A stretch of DNA of 64,000 nt from positions 1 through 64,000 of the forward strand of contig JAFLBP010000016.1 of assembly GCA_017303875.1 (NCBI GenBank), in the 5' to 3' direction. This document shows positions 1 to 8,643 of the stretch, piece by piece. Under the pieces are notes generated by a model. It was not told where the DNA came from, ran no database searches, and saw only the letters and a list, made by a program, of their open reading frames with translations. Positions within the stretch are counted from its first letter, which is position 1, and every line of letters begins with the position of its first letter. Origin of the DNA: Chitinophagales bacterium. GTDB taxonomy: Bacteria; Bacteroidota; Bacteroidia; Chitinophagales; Saprospiraceae. Both the position numbers and the translations under genes were made by a program.

Positions 1-17
1 AGCTGAATCAGGAAAAA

Positions 18-642
18 GTTGCTGTCACCCTCTAAACCGAGGGCCGCGGCAACAGTAAGGGCGTCCTACGCACTATCCCTTAGTGTTCAGTTGCTGTCAC
101 CCTCTAAACCGAGGGCCGCGGCAACGTTTGGTTGTAAACCAACCGTTTGTGAAACTGTAGTGGTTGCTGTCACCCTCTAAACCGAGGGCCGCGGCAACGC
201 AAACAAGGTCGTTGGAAACTCACTGTTTCGGACGTTGCTGTCACCCTCTAAACCGAGGGCCGCGGCAACCTCGCCGTAGCAATACGCCGAGTTTCGATGT
301 ATTTTAATGTTGCTGTCACCCTCTAAACCGAGGGCCGCGGCAACCAGGGGGAGTCATGTCCCATTCGGCACAGATAAAGTAGTTGCTGTCACCCTCTAAA
401 CCGAGGGCCGCGGCAACAATTTGCAATCGGGAGGCGGTAGTACTGCCTCCCGATAAAGTTGCTGTCACCCTCTAAACCGAGGGCCGCGGCAACTGTAGGC
501 TTGGTAATTTGCGGTGCAGGATTTATGGAGGGTTGCTGTCACCCTCTAAACCGAGGGCCGCGGCAACTTTCACCGCACTTTGCGTTATGAAACAGTTATT
601 TAAAAAGTTGCTGTCACCCTCTAAACCGAGGGCCGCGGCAAC
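18..642. CRISPR. CRISPR array, 9 identical 36-bp repeats, 8 spacers
   Basis: Repeats lie at 18-53, 90-125, 163-198, 234-269, 309-344, 382-417, 458-493, 532-567 and 607-642, all identical. Each begins GTTGC and ends GCAAC (complementary ends) and has an inner stem CCCTC/GAGGG around a 6-nt loop. The eight spacers are 36, 37, 35, 39, 37, 40, 38 and 39 bp. Bases 1-17 are probably the end of another spacer, so the array continues off the left edge. No cas gene lies in the window. Variable 35-40-nt spacers fit type III or I better than type II or VI (usually about 30 nt); the type cannot be fixed without cas genes. The AT-rich flank on the right suggests the leader is there and that transcription runs leftward. 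Confidence 0.97.
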
Positions 643-975
643 CGCAAATGCGATTGTATAGTATTGACTGTAAAGGTATTACAAAGCATTTGCAGTCGCG
701 TTTTTTCAGCATTTCCTTTTTGAAAAGAGGTTATTTTAAGGTGCTTAGTCGTAAAAAAAGTGATTGCTTCGCAAAATATAAGCATAAATCATTTTTTAAT
801 ACCAAATTTATATTTTTATAAAAAATCAAAATTTAGTATAAAAATTCTTTTTTAAGTAGATTCAAAAAAATATAAAAAAATGACAATTTCTAAACGTGTT
901 AAAATAAAATAATATACGTTACTGTTTTCCCCCTGCCATTGCAAGTGACGGAGGGAAAACAGCAACACCACGTCC
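643..975 (-). promoter_or_regulatory. AT-rich gap, probable CRISPR leader
   Basis: No gene is seen here. The stretch from about 710 to 930 is very AT-rich against GC-rich neighbours, as CRISPR leaders usually are. An inverted repeat GCAAATGC (644-651) / GCATTTGC (686-693) sits directly beside the last repeat. On the minus strand 803-810 reads TAAATTTG, matching the Bacteroidota -7 box TAnnTTTG, with TTTG 16 nt upstream (827-830), slightly short spacing. This would drive transcription leftward into the array. It is an inference; the region could also hold the 3' end of the neighbouring transporter transcript. Confidence 0.5.
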
Positions 976-2244
976 TTACCCCACCAACATCCCCGCAATA
1001 GTTGCCGACAAATAGCTGGCCAAAGTACCGGCCAAGAGGGCGCGCAGGCCCAGACGGGCCAGATCGCCGCGGCGCTCGGGGGCCAGCTCGCCGATACCGC
1101 CCACCTGAATGGCGACGGAGGAGAAGTTGGCAAAGCCACAGCAGGCAAAACTGGCAATGACGATGGCTTTTTGCGAAAGGGCGCCGTCTTTGATCATGGG
1201 GGCGAGGTTGCTGTACGCCACAAATTCGTTGATCACCAGTTTGGTGCCCAACAAGCTGCCCACCTGTATTGATTCTGATCCCGGCACACCCATGGCCCAG
1301 GCAAATACCGAGAAAATATGCCCAAAAATATTGTTCAGAGAAAACCAGTCGCCCTGTACTGGCAGTCCGTACCAGTGCAGGGTCCAGCCGATTTTGACTA
1401 AAATAAAATCGGCCAGCGCAATGAGCGCAATGAAGCCGATCAGCATGGCAATCACATTGAGCGAAACCTTGAAGCCGTCGCTGGCGCCGTGTGAAATGGC
1501 GTCGAGGATGTTGACATGTGTTTTTTTGACTTCCAATTTTACGCTGCCCTTTGTTTGCGAGCTTTCGGTTTCCGGAATCATAATTTTGGAGATCACCAGC
1601 GCGCCCGGCGCAGCCATAATGCTGGCGGCCAAGAGGTAGGGCGCCGGTACGCCCATGGAGATGTATACGGCCATTACACCGCCTGCAATGCAGGCAAAAC
1701 TGCCGGTCATGGAGGCCATCAGCTCGCTGCGCGTCATGCCCGCCAGATAAGGTTTGATCATGATCTGGGCTTCTACCTGCCCGACAAAAGTGGAGGCAAC
1801 ATTCGACAATGCCTCGGCGCCGCTCACCTGCATGAGGCGTTGCATAATCCAGGCAAATGCCTGTACAATAAGTTGCATGAGGCCAATATGGTAGGCGATA
1901 TTTACCAAAACCGCCACAAAAATGATGGCCGGCATGAGTTTAAACATGAATACAAACCCCTTGTCGGCCCCGAATACCGAACCCATTGTTTTGGAATCCA
2001 TCAGTACGCCGAAAACGAATTCGCCGCCTTTATCTGCCAATTCCAGCAGGCGGTTGACGGCATCACCGAGGCGCTGGAACAGCCATTGCCCTACATCGGT
2101 TTTTAATACAAAAACAGCCAGTACCAATTGAATGGCCAAGCCGCTCAATACGAGGCGGTAGTTGATGGCTTTGCGGTTGTTCGACAGCAAATATGCCAGT
2201 CCGAGGATAAGGGCAATACCGATTAATCCGGTGAAACGTTCCAT
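976..2244 (-). CDS. Concentrative nucleoside transporter (CNT/NupC family)
   Basis: A 422-aa integral membrane protein that should import nucleosides by Na+ or H+ symport across the inner membrane. The N-terminus (about residues 1-60) holds two hydrophobic segments; the middle has the family signature EAQIMIKPYLAGMTRSEL, followed by the glycine-rich GSFACIAGGVMAVYI segment and GALVISKIMIPETE. The C-terminal third has SFACCGFANFSSVAIQVGG, also typical of CNT proteins. Length matches the bacterial family (about 400-430 aa). It ends next to the CRISPR flank and stands alone. No promoter match was found upstream. Family assignment is firm; the exact substrate is not visible. Confidence 0.93.
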   Translation of the reverse strand: MERFTGLIGIALILGLAYLLSNNRKAINYRLVLSGLAIQLVLAVFVLKTDVGQWLFQRLGDAVNRLLELADKGGEFVFGVLMDSKTMGSVFGADKGFVFMFKLMPAIIFVAVLVNIAYHIGLMQLIVQAFAWIMQRLMQVSGAEALSNVASTFVGQVEAQIMIKPYLAGMTRSELMASMTGSFACIAGGVMAVYISMGVPAPYLLAASIMAAPGALVISKIMIPETESSQTKGSVKLEVKKTHVNILDAISHGASDGFKVSLNVIAMLIGFIALIALADFILVKIGWTLHWYGLPVQGDWFSLNNIFGHIFSVFAWAMGVPGSESIQVGSLLGTKLVINEFVAYSNLAPMIKDGALSQKAIVIASFACCGFANFSSVAIQVGGIGELAPERRGDLARLGLRALLAGTLASYLSATIAGMLVG

Positions 2245-2401
2245 GTGCGAAGGTTGGTTTGTTCTCTTTGAGCGGCTAATGTACGATCACGGATGCAGCG
2301 AATGGCACGGATGGCGTGGATTTTTTATCGCAGGCGCCGGGGCCGGCCGGCATGACGTAGCGAGGAGCGCAGGATTTTCCATTTTATATCGTATAACCCA
2401 A
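2245..2401. other. Intergenic segment with near-inverted repeat
   Basis: This gap contains a short direct repeat CACGGATG (2288-2295 and 2306-2313). The 14 bases at 2300-2313 match the reverse complement of 2487-2500 at 12 of 14 positions, so about 200 bp lie between inverted near-repeats. The right arm lies inside the presumed start of the next gene. This may be a small non-autonomous element, and it makes the start of that gene uncertain. Confidence 0.3.
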
Positions 2402-3196
2402 ATGGATAAAATGCGTTTCTATAGTTTTGTGGGTACTCCGGCGGCTTTCCTGCTGCCGGCATTTTTTCATCGTCGAACGTTTCTGTCATCTGTGCCATCC
2501 ATAGCATTTGTAATTAATCTGTTGCCGGCAGCTGTTATCCTATACAGCTTCGCGCGCCTGCTGGAGGTACTGGGGCATGGCACGCCGCGGCGTTCCAAAC
2601 GCCTGATGCTGGGGCTGGGGCTTTGCGCAAGTCCGATATTTCTGTACAGCATTGTTTTCAGCGGACGGGTTTTGGTCGTTACAGCAATCTTATTGGCCAT
2701 ATTGCTTTGGGTTTTCCGGTACTGGGAGCAGCCCTTGCGCCCGGGCGATCACCTGAAGCTCGGCGGCGCCACCGCAGGCTCGGTTTTGCTGCTGGGTATT
2801 ATGCCGGAAGGTTTTGGCGGTTTGTTTCCGGCCTTGCCGAGCTATTCCTGGGATGATATTTTGTACCTGTTTTCCCCTTTGATGCACCCCTGGTTTTTGT
2901 TGCCGCTGCCGCTTATTTTCTGGTTGTTTCGCCGCACAGATGTCTATCGTGCGCCACAAAGGGTGCTTTTGTTGCTGGTAATTGGCACTTCGCTGCTGGC
3001 TGCGGGTATAGAGCCGCGCACCCATCAGGCTTTGCTGCCGGCATTTTGTTGCCTGCTTTTGCTGCTTTTCCCTACCTGGGATCGCTTTATCAGCTACGGC
3101 TTTTATTTTGCCAAAGAAAAATGGATGTACCCCATTCTGGGAGGCTTGTTGTTGCTGCAAATTGCATTTGCGGCGACTCTTTTTTACCTCGGATAA
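2402..3196 (+). CDS. Unknown polytopic membrane protein
   Basis: About 264 aa from the chosen ATG (a second ATG is 9 nt on). It has roughly seven hydrophobic segments separated by short basic loops such as RRSKRLMLG and FRRTDVYRAPQR, consistent with an inner-membrane protein. No family motif is recognised. The reading frame is open further upstream, but that part is poor in hydrophobic segments and looks non-coding. The first 30 or so codons overlap the right arm of a near-inverted repeat, so the true start could be later. The loop and membrane pattern resembles the C-terminal half of long membrane glycosyltransferases, so truncation is possible. It converges on ftsK with 7 bp between the stops. 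Confidence 0.6.
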   Translation: MDKMRFYSFVGTPAAFLLPAFFHRRTFLSSVPSIAFVINLLPAAVILYSFARLLEVLGHGTPRRSKRLMLGLGLCASPIFLYSIVFSGRVLVVTAILLAILLWVFRYWEQPLRPGDHLKLGGATAGSVLLLGIMPEGFGGLFPALPSYSWDDILYLFSPLMHPWFLLPLPLIFWLFRRTDVYRAPQRVLLLLVIGTSLLAAGIEPRTHQALLPAFCCLLLLLFPTWDRFISYGFYFAKEKWMYPILGGLLLLQIAFAATLFYLG

Positions 3197-3203
3197 ACCG
3201 CGT

Positions 3204-5714
3204 TTATTTCCGGTTTTTAAGCTCGGTCAGGAAACGATTCAGTTCCTCCATACCGTAATACAGTACTTCGCGAGGTTTGGAGCCTTCGGCCGGGCCTACA
3301 ATGCCGAGGCCTTCGAGTTGGTCCATGATGCGGCCGGCGCGGTTGTAGCCGAGTTTCATGCGGCGCTGAATCATACTGGTAGAGCCGTGTTGGGTCTCTA
3401 CCACGAGGCGCGCGGCATCTTCGAGCATATCGTCGAGTTCGGAGAGGCTGAATGATTTGCCGCCACCGCTGCCGCCACTTTCGCCGTCGGGATGGAATTC
3501 GGGCAGGAAGAATGGCTCCGGGTAGCCTTGCTGACGGGCGATGAAGTCGATGACGTTTTCTACTTCCGGCGTGTCGACAAAGGCGGATTGCAGTCGGATA
3601 ATATCGCCGCCGACGGAGAGCAGCATGTCGCCGCGGCCGCTGAGTTGTTCGGCGCCGCCAGCATCGAGGATGGTGCGGGAGTCGACTTTGGAAGCAACTT
3701 TAAAGGCAATACGGGCCGGGAAGTTGGCCTTGATGACGCCCGTGATGATGTTGACCGAGGGGCGTTGCGTGGCGATGATGAGGTGAATGCCGACGGCGCG
3801 CGCGAGCTGTGCGAGGCGGCCGATAGGCAGTTCGACTTCCTTGCCGGCGGTCATGATGAGGTCGGCAAATTCGTCGATAATCAGTACAATATACGGCAGG
3901 AAGCGGTGGCCCTTGTTGGGGTTGAGGCGGCGCGCCACGAATTTGTCGTTGTACTCCGTGATGTTGCGCGTTTCGGCTTTTTTCAACAGTTCGTAGCGCG
4001 TTTCCATCTCGATGATGAGCGAGTTGAGGGTATGCACTACTTTGGTGGTATCGGTCACGATCGGCTCCATCTGGTCGGGCAGGAAGCCGAGGAAGTGGTT
4101 TTCGAGGCGGGCGTAGGGGAAAAGTTCTACTTTTTTCGGGTCAATGAGGATGAGTTTGACCTGCGAGGGGTGTTTTTTGTAGAGCAGCGACATGAGCACT
4201 ACGTTGATCCCCACGGATTTACCCTGGCCGGTGGCGCCTGCAATCAGCAAGTGCGGCATTTTGGCCAAATCGGCTACAAACACCTCATTCTGAATGGTTT
4301 TGCCCAAGGCGATGGGCAGCTCCATTTTGGCGCGTTTGAATTTATCATTCATCAGCACCTCGCGCTGGCCTACGATCTGGCGGTTTTTGTTGGGCACTTC
4401 AATACCGATGGTGCCTTTGCCGGGAATGGGCGCGATAATACGGATACCGAGCGCGGAGAGGTTGAGCGCGATATCGTCTTCGAGGTTTTTAATTTTGGAA
4501 ATACGGACACCTTTGGCGGGTACAATTTCGTACAGGGTTACTGTCGGGCCAATGGTGGCGCGTATTTTTTCAATTTCAATTTTGAAATATAAAAGCGTCT
4601 GGATGATCTGGTTTTTATTGCTTTCCAGTTCATCGCGATCAAATTCCACCTGTTGGTTTTCATACTCTTTGAGGAGTTGCAGGTGCGGGTATTCGTAGTG
4701 TGAGAGGTCGAGCGTGGGGTCGTAGGGTTCGCTGAGGTTGGGGTCGTTTTCCTGCACCATTTCCACGGGCGGGCGGTATTTTTCGGTTTCCGCTTCTTCG
4801 GGAGTGGGGTCGGGTTCTGTTGGCGGCGCTACGATTTCCAGGTCGTCGCTGAGGCCCGGGCGCAGGGGTTCGGGGCGTGGAGGCAGGTTGTTGGCCGGCA
4901 CGCTGGCATCTTCAAACAGGGAACTGCGCTGGCTCAGGTCGAGCGAGAGCTGAGGCATGGGGGCGGGTTCCGGCGCTACGGGTGCGATGGGCGTGACAGG
5001 TGCGGTGGCATCGGGTGTCGGGGCGCTTGGGGCCGTGTTGCGGGCTTGTGGTGTCGGGTTACTGTATTCGCTGCGGCCGGCCGGTCGTTTGCCGAAATTG
5101 CCGGATAGCAGGTCGGTAAATGCGCGTTTTGTTTCATACCAAACCCGCGTCCAGGTGAACTCTTCGAAGTTTGGGTTGTTCGACCACACGAAAGTGGCCA
5201 CGAGGGCAAAGAGCATCAGCGTAAAGGTGCCGACGGCGCCCAGCATGTTCTGCATGTAATCGCTGATGGATTTGCCGAACGTGCCGCCCCAGGGAAATTC
5301 CATTTTCTGAAAAAAGAAAGAACAAACAATGGAAATAATGACCATGTAGATCACTGTACGCTGGAGCGTAATGGACAAATAAGAAAGCGGAGTGCGGCGA
5401 ATGAGCGCCAGGCCGTACTTGTAAAACAGGTACACAAAGCCATAGGAGCCGATGCCAAAACCCCACCACACGAAACTGTCGGCTACAAAAGCGCCAAAAC
5501 GACCCAGGGCATTGTCAACGGCTTGCGCGCCGGTGAAAAAGTCGATGGTGTCAGCTTCCCAGACCACGTTGTGGTCTTCGTCCCAGGTAAACAGGTACGA
5601 GGTGAAAGCAATAAAACAGTAGAAAGAGAGTAACAACAGGAAGATGCCAACGAGTTTGGAAACTCGTTCGCTATCGAAGTTGAGGTTTAATTGTCCTTTT
5701 TTGCGTGCGGCCAT
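3204..5714 (-). CDS. ftsK: DNA translocase FtsK/SpoIIIE
   Basis: An 836-aa cell-division DNA translocase that pumps chromosomal DNA through the septum and supports XerCD dimer resolution. Four to five membrane segments occupy about the first 190 residues, followed by a Pro/Thr/Glu-rich linker. The motor follows: alpha/beta domains, Walker A GATGQGKSVG, LILIDPKKVE, Walker B YIVLIIDEFADLIM, and HLIIATQRPSVNIITG. The C-terminal winged-helix gamma domain contains TSMIQRRMKLGYNRAGRIMD. The start MAARKKGQ was chosen because the frame continues upstream only antisense to the divergent ABC transporter, and a promoter lies just upstream. Length is normal for the family. Confidence 0.97.
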   Translation of the reverse strand: MAARKKGQLNLNFDSERVSKLVGIFLLLLSFYCFIAFTSYLFTWDEDHNVVWEADTIDFFTGAQAVDNALGRFGAFVADSFVWWGFGIGSYGFVYLFYKYGLALIRRTPLSYLSITLQRTVIYMVIISIVCSFFFQKMEFPWGGTFGKSISDYMQNMLGAVGTFTLMLFALVATFVWSNNPNFEEFTWTRVWYETKRAFTDLLSGNFGKRPAGRSEYSNPTPQARNTAPSAPTPDATAPVTPIAPVAPEPAPMPQLSLDLSQRSSLFEDASVPANNLPPRPEPLRPGLSDDLEIVAPPTEPDPTPEEAETEKYRPPVEMVQENDPNLSEPYDPTLDLSHYEYPHLQLLKEYENQQVEFDRDELESNKNQIIQTLLYFKIEIEKIRATIGPTVTLYEIVPAKGVRISKIKNLEDDIALNLSALGIRIIAPIPGKGTIGIEVPNKNRQIVGQREVLMNDKFKRAKMELPIALGKTIQNEVFVADLAKMPHLLIAGATGQGKSVGINVVLMSLLYKKHPSQVKLILIDPKKVELFPYARLENHFLGFLPDQMEPIVTDTTKVVHTLNSLIIEMETRYELLKKAETRNITEYNDKFVARRLNPNKGHRFLPYIVLIIDEFADLIMTAGKEVELPIGRLAQLARAVGIHLIIATQRPSVNIITGVIKANFPARIAFKVASKVDSRTILDAGGAEQLSGRGDMLLSVGGDIIRLQSAFVDTPEVENVIDFIARQQGYPEPFFLPEFHPDGESGGSGGGKSFSLSELDDMLEDAARLVVETQHGSTSMIQRRMKLGYNRAGRIMDQLEGLGIVGPAEGSKPREVLYYGMEELNRFLTELKNRK

Positions 5715-5739
5715 GTATGGTGATTTCTCAGTAGCCGGG

Positions 5740-5771
5740 CAAAAGTAAGGCTTTAAGGTCAGGTTTCGCAA
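5740..5771 (-). promoter_or_regulatory. Promoter of ftsK
   Basis: On the minus strand the -7 box reads TACTTTTG (5740-5747) and a -33 TTG is at 5769-5771, separated by 21 nt, matching the Bacteroidota primary sigma consensus TTG-N17-23-TAnnTTTG. It sits about 26 nt before the ftsK start and overlaps the divergent promoter region of the ABC transporter. Confidence 0.7.
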
Positions 5772-5783
5772 TAAATAATCCGC

Positions 5784-5791
5784 TAACTTTG
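5784..5791 (+). promoter_or_regulatory. -7 box before the ABC transporter
   Basis: TAACTTTG matches TAnnTTTG and ends only 7 nt before the ATG of the next gene, implying a leaderless or nearly leaderless transcript. The upstream -33 match is weak (TTTC at 5764-5767). Confidence 0.5.
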
Positions 5792-5798
5792 CAGCCCT

Positions 5799-7589
5799 AT
5801 GCAACATCTTGCTTACCTCAACAAATATTTCTGGAAATACCGCTGGCGTTTCCTGCTCGGAATTGTCTTTGTCGTAGCCGCCAACTGGTTCCGGGTCTGG
5901 CAACCTAAAGTCATTGGCCAGGCCCTTGATACGGTGATTGAAAAGGTAAAATATTACCAGGATCACGGTGGTATCTCGGCGCACCCCGAAGCCTTCAAAG
6001 AATTGGGCACACAAATCGGGATGTTCGGCATCGGCGTGATTGCGCTGGCGCTGTTCATGGGCATGTTTATGTTTTTTATGCGCCAGACGATTATCGTGAT
6101 GAGCCGCCTCATCGAATACGATATGCGCAAGGAAATTTTTGCCCACTATGAAAAATTAGACCTGGCATTTTTCAAACGCAACAGCACGGGCGACCTCATG
6201 TCGCGTATCTCCGAAGACGTCAACAAGGTGCGCATGTACCTTGGCCCGACCATGCTGTACGGTTTCGACCTGATCTTTTTGTTTGTGCTGACCATCACCA
6301 GCATGCTCCGCGTGGATGTGACGCTTACCTTGTGGTCCTTGCTGCCCCTGCCATTCCTGAGCGTTTCGATTTATTACGTCAGCTCGCTGATCAATCGCCG
6401 CAGCGAAAAAATTCAGCAACAACTGTCTACCTTGACGAGCATTACGCAGGAGGTGTACAGCGGGATTCGGGTAGTGAAAAGTTATGTGCAGGAGCGCGCC
6501 ATGAGCCGCTGGTTTGCCCAGGAAACCGAAACGTATCGGCAAAAGTCGCTGCGCCTGATACAGGTGGATGCCTTCTTCTTCCCGCTTATGTCGCTGCTCA
6601 TCGGGTTCAGTATTATTATTACGGTATATGTTGGCGGCTTGCGGGTGGTTGGCGGTTATATCACGGCCGGTAAAATTGCCGAATTTGTCATTTATATCAA
6701 TATGCTGACCTGGCCGGTTACGGCCATCGGCTGGATTGCTTCGCTGACACAGCAGGCCGCCGCTTCGCAAAAGCGCATCAATGAGTTTTTGCAAACGCAG
6801 CCGCAAATTGTCAATCCGGTGCCGGATGGCCCCGATACGCCGCTGCGCGGGCAAATTACATTTGAAAATGTCAGCTTCGTTTATCCCGACACAGGCATAA
6901 AGGCCCTGGAAAATATTTCTTTTGATATTAAAGCCGGAGAAAAATGGGCCATTCTCGGTCGCACCGGCAGCGGAAAAACCTCGCTGGCGGATCTCATCGT
7001 CCGGATGTACGACGTAACAGAGGGGCGTATTCTCATCGACGGAAAAGATATTCGCGAGCACGACTTAGCCAATTTGCGCCGCCATGTGGGTTATGTGCCG
7101 CAAGACGTATTTTTATTTTCCGATACGGTTTTGGGCAATATCAGCTTTGGTAAAGACGGTATGAGTCGCGAGGAAGCCGAATTTTATGCTAAAAGCGCTG
7201 CGGTGCACGACGATATTATGGGACTGCCCAATGGCTATGAAACCATTGTCGGCGAACGCGGCGTAACGCTTTCGGGCGGACAAAAGCAGCGGGTTTCCAT
7301 CGCCCGTGCTTTTGCCAAACAGCCCGATATTGTATTGCTCGACGATTGCCTTTCGGCTGTTGACACCAATACGGAAAGTAAAATTCTGGGTTACTTAGGC
7401 CAGGCGCTGGCCGATAAAACGGCCATCATCATCACGCACCGCATTTACAGCATGTTGCAATTTGATCGCATTATTGTGCTCGATCAGCACCGCATTGCCG
7501 AAATGGGCACACATGAAGAACTGCTGGCCGCGGGTGGTTACTACACAGAAATGTACGAAAAACAGTTGTCGGGAGAAGTCGCGGAATAA
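5799..7589 (+). CDS. ABC exporter, fused permease and ATPase (MsbA-like)
   Basis: A 596-aa half-transporter expected to work as a homodimer exporting lipid-like or drug-like substrates across the inner membrane. Residues about 1-330 hold six membrane segments (type 1 exporter fold) with the coupling-helix region DLMSRISEDVNKVRMYLGP. The ATPase follows: Walker A LGRTGSGKTS, Q-loop VGYVPQDVFLFSD, signature LSGGQKQR, Walker B IVLLDDCLSAVD, and the switch His in IIITHR. In Walker B the usual catalytic Glu is replaced by Asp (LLDDCLSAVD), seen in some heterodimeric half-transporters; worth noting. It diverges from ftsK and its stop abuts that of the TraB gene. Confidence 0.93.
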   Translation: MQHLAYLNKYFWKYRWRFLLGIVFVVAANWFRVWQPKVIGQALDTVIEKVKYYQDHGGISAHPEAFKELGTQIGMFGIGVIALALFMGMFMFFMRQTIIVMSRLIEYDMRKEIFAHYEKLDLAFFKRNSTGDLMSRISEDVNKVRMYLGPTMLYGFDLIFLFVLTITSMLRVDVTLTLWSLLPLPFLSVSIYYVSSLINRRSEKIQQQLSTLTSITQEVYSGIRVVKSYVQERAMSRWFAQETETYRQKSLRLIQVDAFFFPLMSLLIGFSIIITVYVGGLRVVGGYITAGKIAEFVIYINMLTWPVTAIGWIASLTQQAAASQKRINEFLQTQPQIVNPVPDGPDTPLRGQITFENVSFVYPDTGIKALENISFDIKAGEKWAILGRTGSGKTSLADLIVRMYDVTEGRILIDGKDIREHDLANLRRHVGYVPQDVFLFSDTVLGNISFGKDGMSREEAEFYAKSAAVHDDIMGLPNGYETIVGERGVTLSGGQKQRVSIARAFAKQPDIVLLDDCLSAVDTNTESKILGYLGQALADKTAIIITHRIYSMLQFDRIIVLDQHRIAEMGTHEELLAAGGYYTEMYEKQLSGEVAE

Positions 7590-8543
7590 TTATTTCATGA
7601 CCTCTACCCGGTAGCCTGCGCGGCGCAGGAGCGCGATTACGCCCTGATCGCCGCCGAGGTGACCGGCGCCGACGGCGAAAAGCGTCGGTTTTTCGCGCAT
7701 CATACGGCCCATGATGGGTATCCAGTTGCGGTTGCGCTGGTTGAGCAGCACGTCTTCGTATTTGCTGTAGCCTGAGCCTTCGCTCTGGATAAGCTGTTGC
7801 ATGGCGGCGATATCCTGCTGGCGGTAGAGGCGCAGCATCATATCCAATTCATTTTCCTGTGGCGTGGCCGTGGAGTCGCTGAGTGCGGCAGCGAGGTCGC
7901 TTTGGCGCAGCGACTGGAGCAGCATTTGTGCCTGTTCGGAGTAGGGAATGCTGTCGAAAATAGCCATTTGCGAAGCCATACTTTCGAGGCCGCCGCTTTC
8001 GAGTTTGCGTTTGCGGGCTAAGCGGTACACTTCCATTTCCACGGAACTCATGCGGCCGCCGGGTTTGGCGTTCGGGCTGTCTTCTTCCGAGGAAAACATC
8101 ATGGTGAGGAACATGGGTTTGAGGCGGTCCATAAAGCCTGCGGGCAGGCCTTTTTCTTCCATTTTGCTGTGAACGTACTGGTAATCTTCTTCGCTGAGCA
8201 GGTCGCGCAGGGTTTTGCCACCGGCCATAAAGGATTTGGTGAGCAGGCTCATTTGAGCGCGCAGGTTGGTCATTTCCTTCATGTCGATTTCATAGGTGAC
8301 ACGCTGGCTGCGTTCGAGGGCTGTTTGCAGGCCGTTGGAGAGGATGAAATCTTTTTTGGGAATGACGTGAATGGTGCCCAGCAGGTAAGAGGGTTTTTTC
8401 AGGTCGTTGCCGCTGATTTTCCAGAGTACCGATTTTTCGGTGGGAATAATTTCTTCGGGTTTGTATGCCGCTTTTTGTGCGCTTTGGCAGGCGCCGAACC
8501 AGAGAATGGCGGGAAGCCACAGCAGCCAGGATTTTTTGATCAT
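7590..8543 (-). CDS. TraB/GumN family lipoprotein
   Basis: A 317-aa protein with a lipoprotein signal peptide (MIKKSWLLWLPAILWFGAC, Cys at about residue 19), so it should be anchored to a membrane facing the periplasm. The TraB/GumN hallmarks are present: YLLGTIHVIPK near the mature N-terminus and FAVGAGHLGGDQGV near the C-terminus; the paired GTIH and GAGHL motifs form the likely metal-dependent protease site of the TIKI-like fold. The start was chosen for the signal peptide; the frame extends 26 codons further without one. Its stop codon is immediately adjacent to that of the convergent ABC transporter. The substrate is unknown. Confidence 0.88.
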   Translation of the reverse strand: MIKKSWLLWLPAILWFGACQSAQKAAYKPEEIIPTEKSVLWKISGNDLKKPSYLLGTIHVIPKKDFILSNGLQTALERSQRVTYEIDMKEMTNLRAQMSLLTKSFMAGGKTLRDLLSEEDYQYVHSKMEEKGLPAGFMDRLKPMFLTMMFSSEEDSPNAKPGGRMSSVEMEVYRLARKRKLESGGLESMASQMAIFDSIPYSEQAQMLLQSLRQSDLAAALSDSTATPQENELDMMLRLYRQQDIAAMQQLIQSEGSGYSKYEDVLLNQRNRNWIPIMGRMMREKPTLFAVGAGHLGGDQGVIALLRRAGYRVEVMK

Positions 8544-8618
8544 CTTTGTGTTGTTGTCTGTTAAGGGATAATGGAACCCCTTGTCAATAAAAAGGTTGCC
8601 TGTAAATATTTTAAACAG

Positions 8619-8643
8619 CAAAAATAGCTGCCTGTTTACAGGC
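8619..8643 (-). promoter_or_regulatory. Promoter box and hairpin upstream of TraB gene
   Basis: On the minus strand 8619-8626 reads TATTTTTG (TAnnTTTG). Just upstream of it is a perfect inverted repeat GCCTG-TTTA-CAGGC (8630-8643), which could be an operator. No good -33 element is seen. Confidence 0.4.

Noticed and set aside
18..642. Firm assignment of the array to type VI-B
   Set aside because: Repeat length and stem position are similar to type VI-B, but spacers are 35-40 nt rather than about 30, and no cas13b gene is visible.
643..975. tracrRNA anti-repeat next to the array
   Set aside because: No segment complementary to the repeat beyond short chance matches was found in the flank, so a type II arrangement is not supported here.
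852..1157. 101-codon minus-strand frame crossing the CRISPR flank
   Set aside because: It overlaps the conserved C-terminal part of the CNT transporter gene in another frame, and its second half comes from the AT-rich leader.
3492..4592. 366-codon open frame on the plus strand
   Set aside because: It is antisense to ftsK and shows no independent features.
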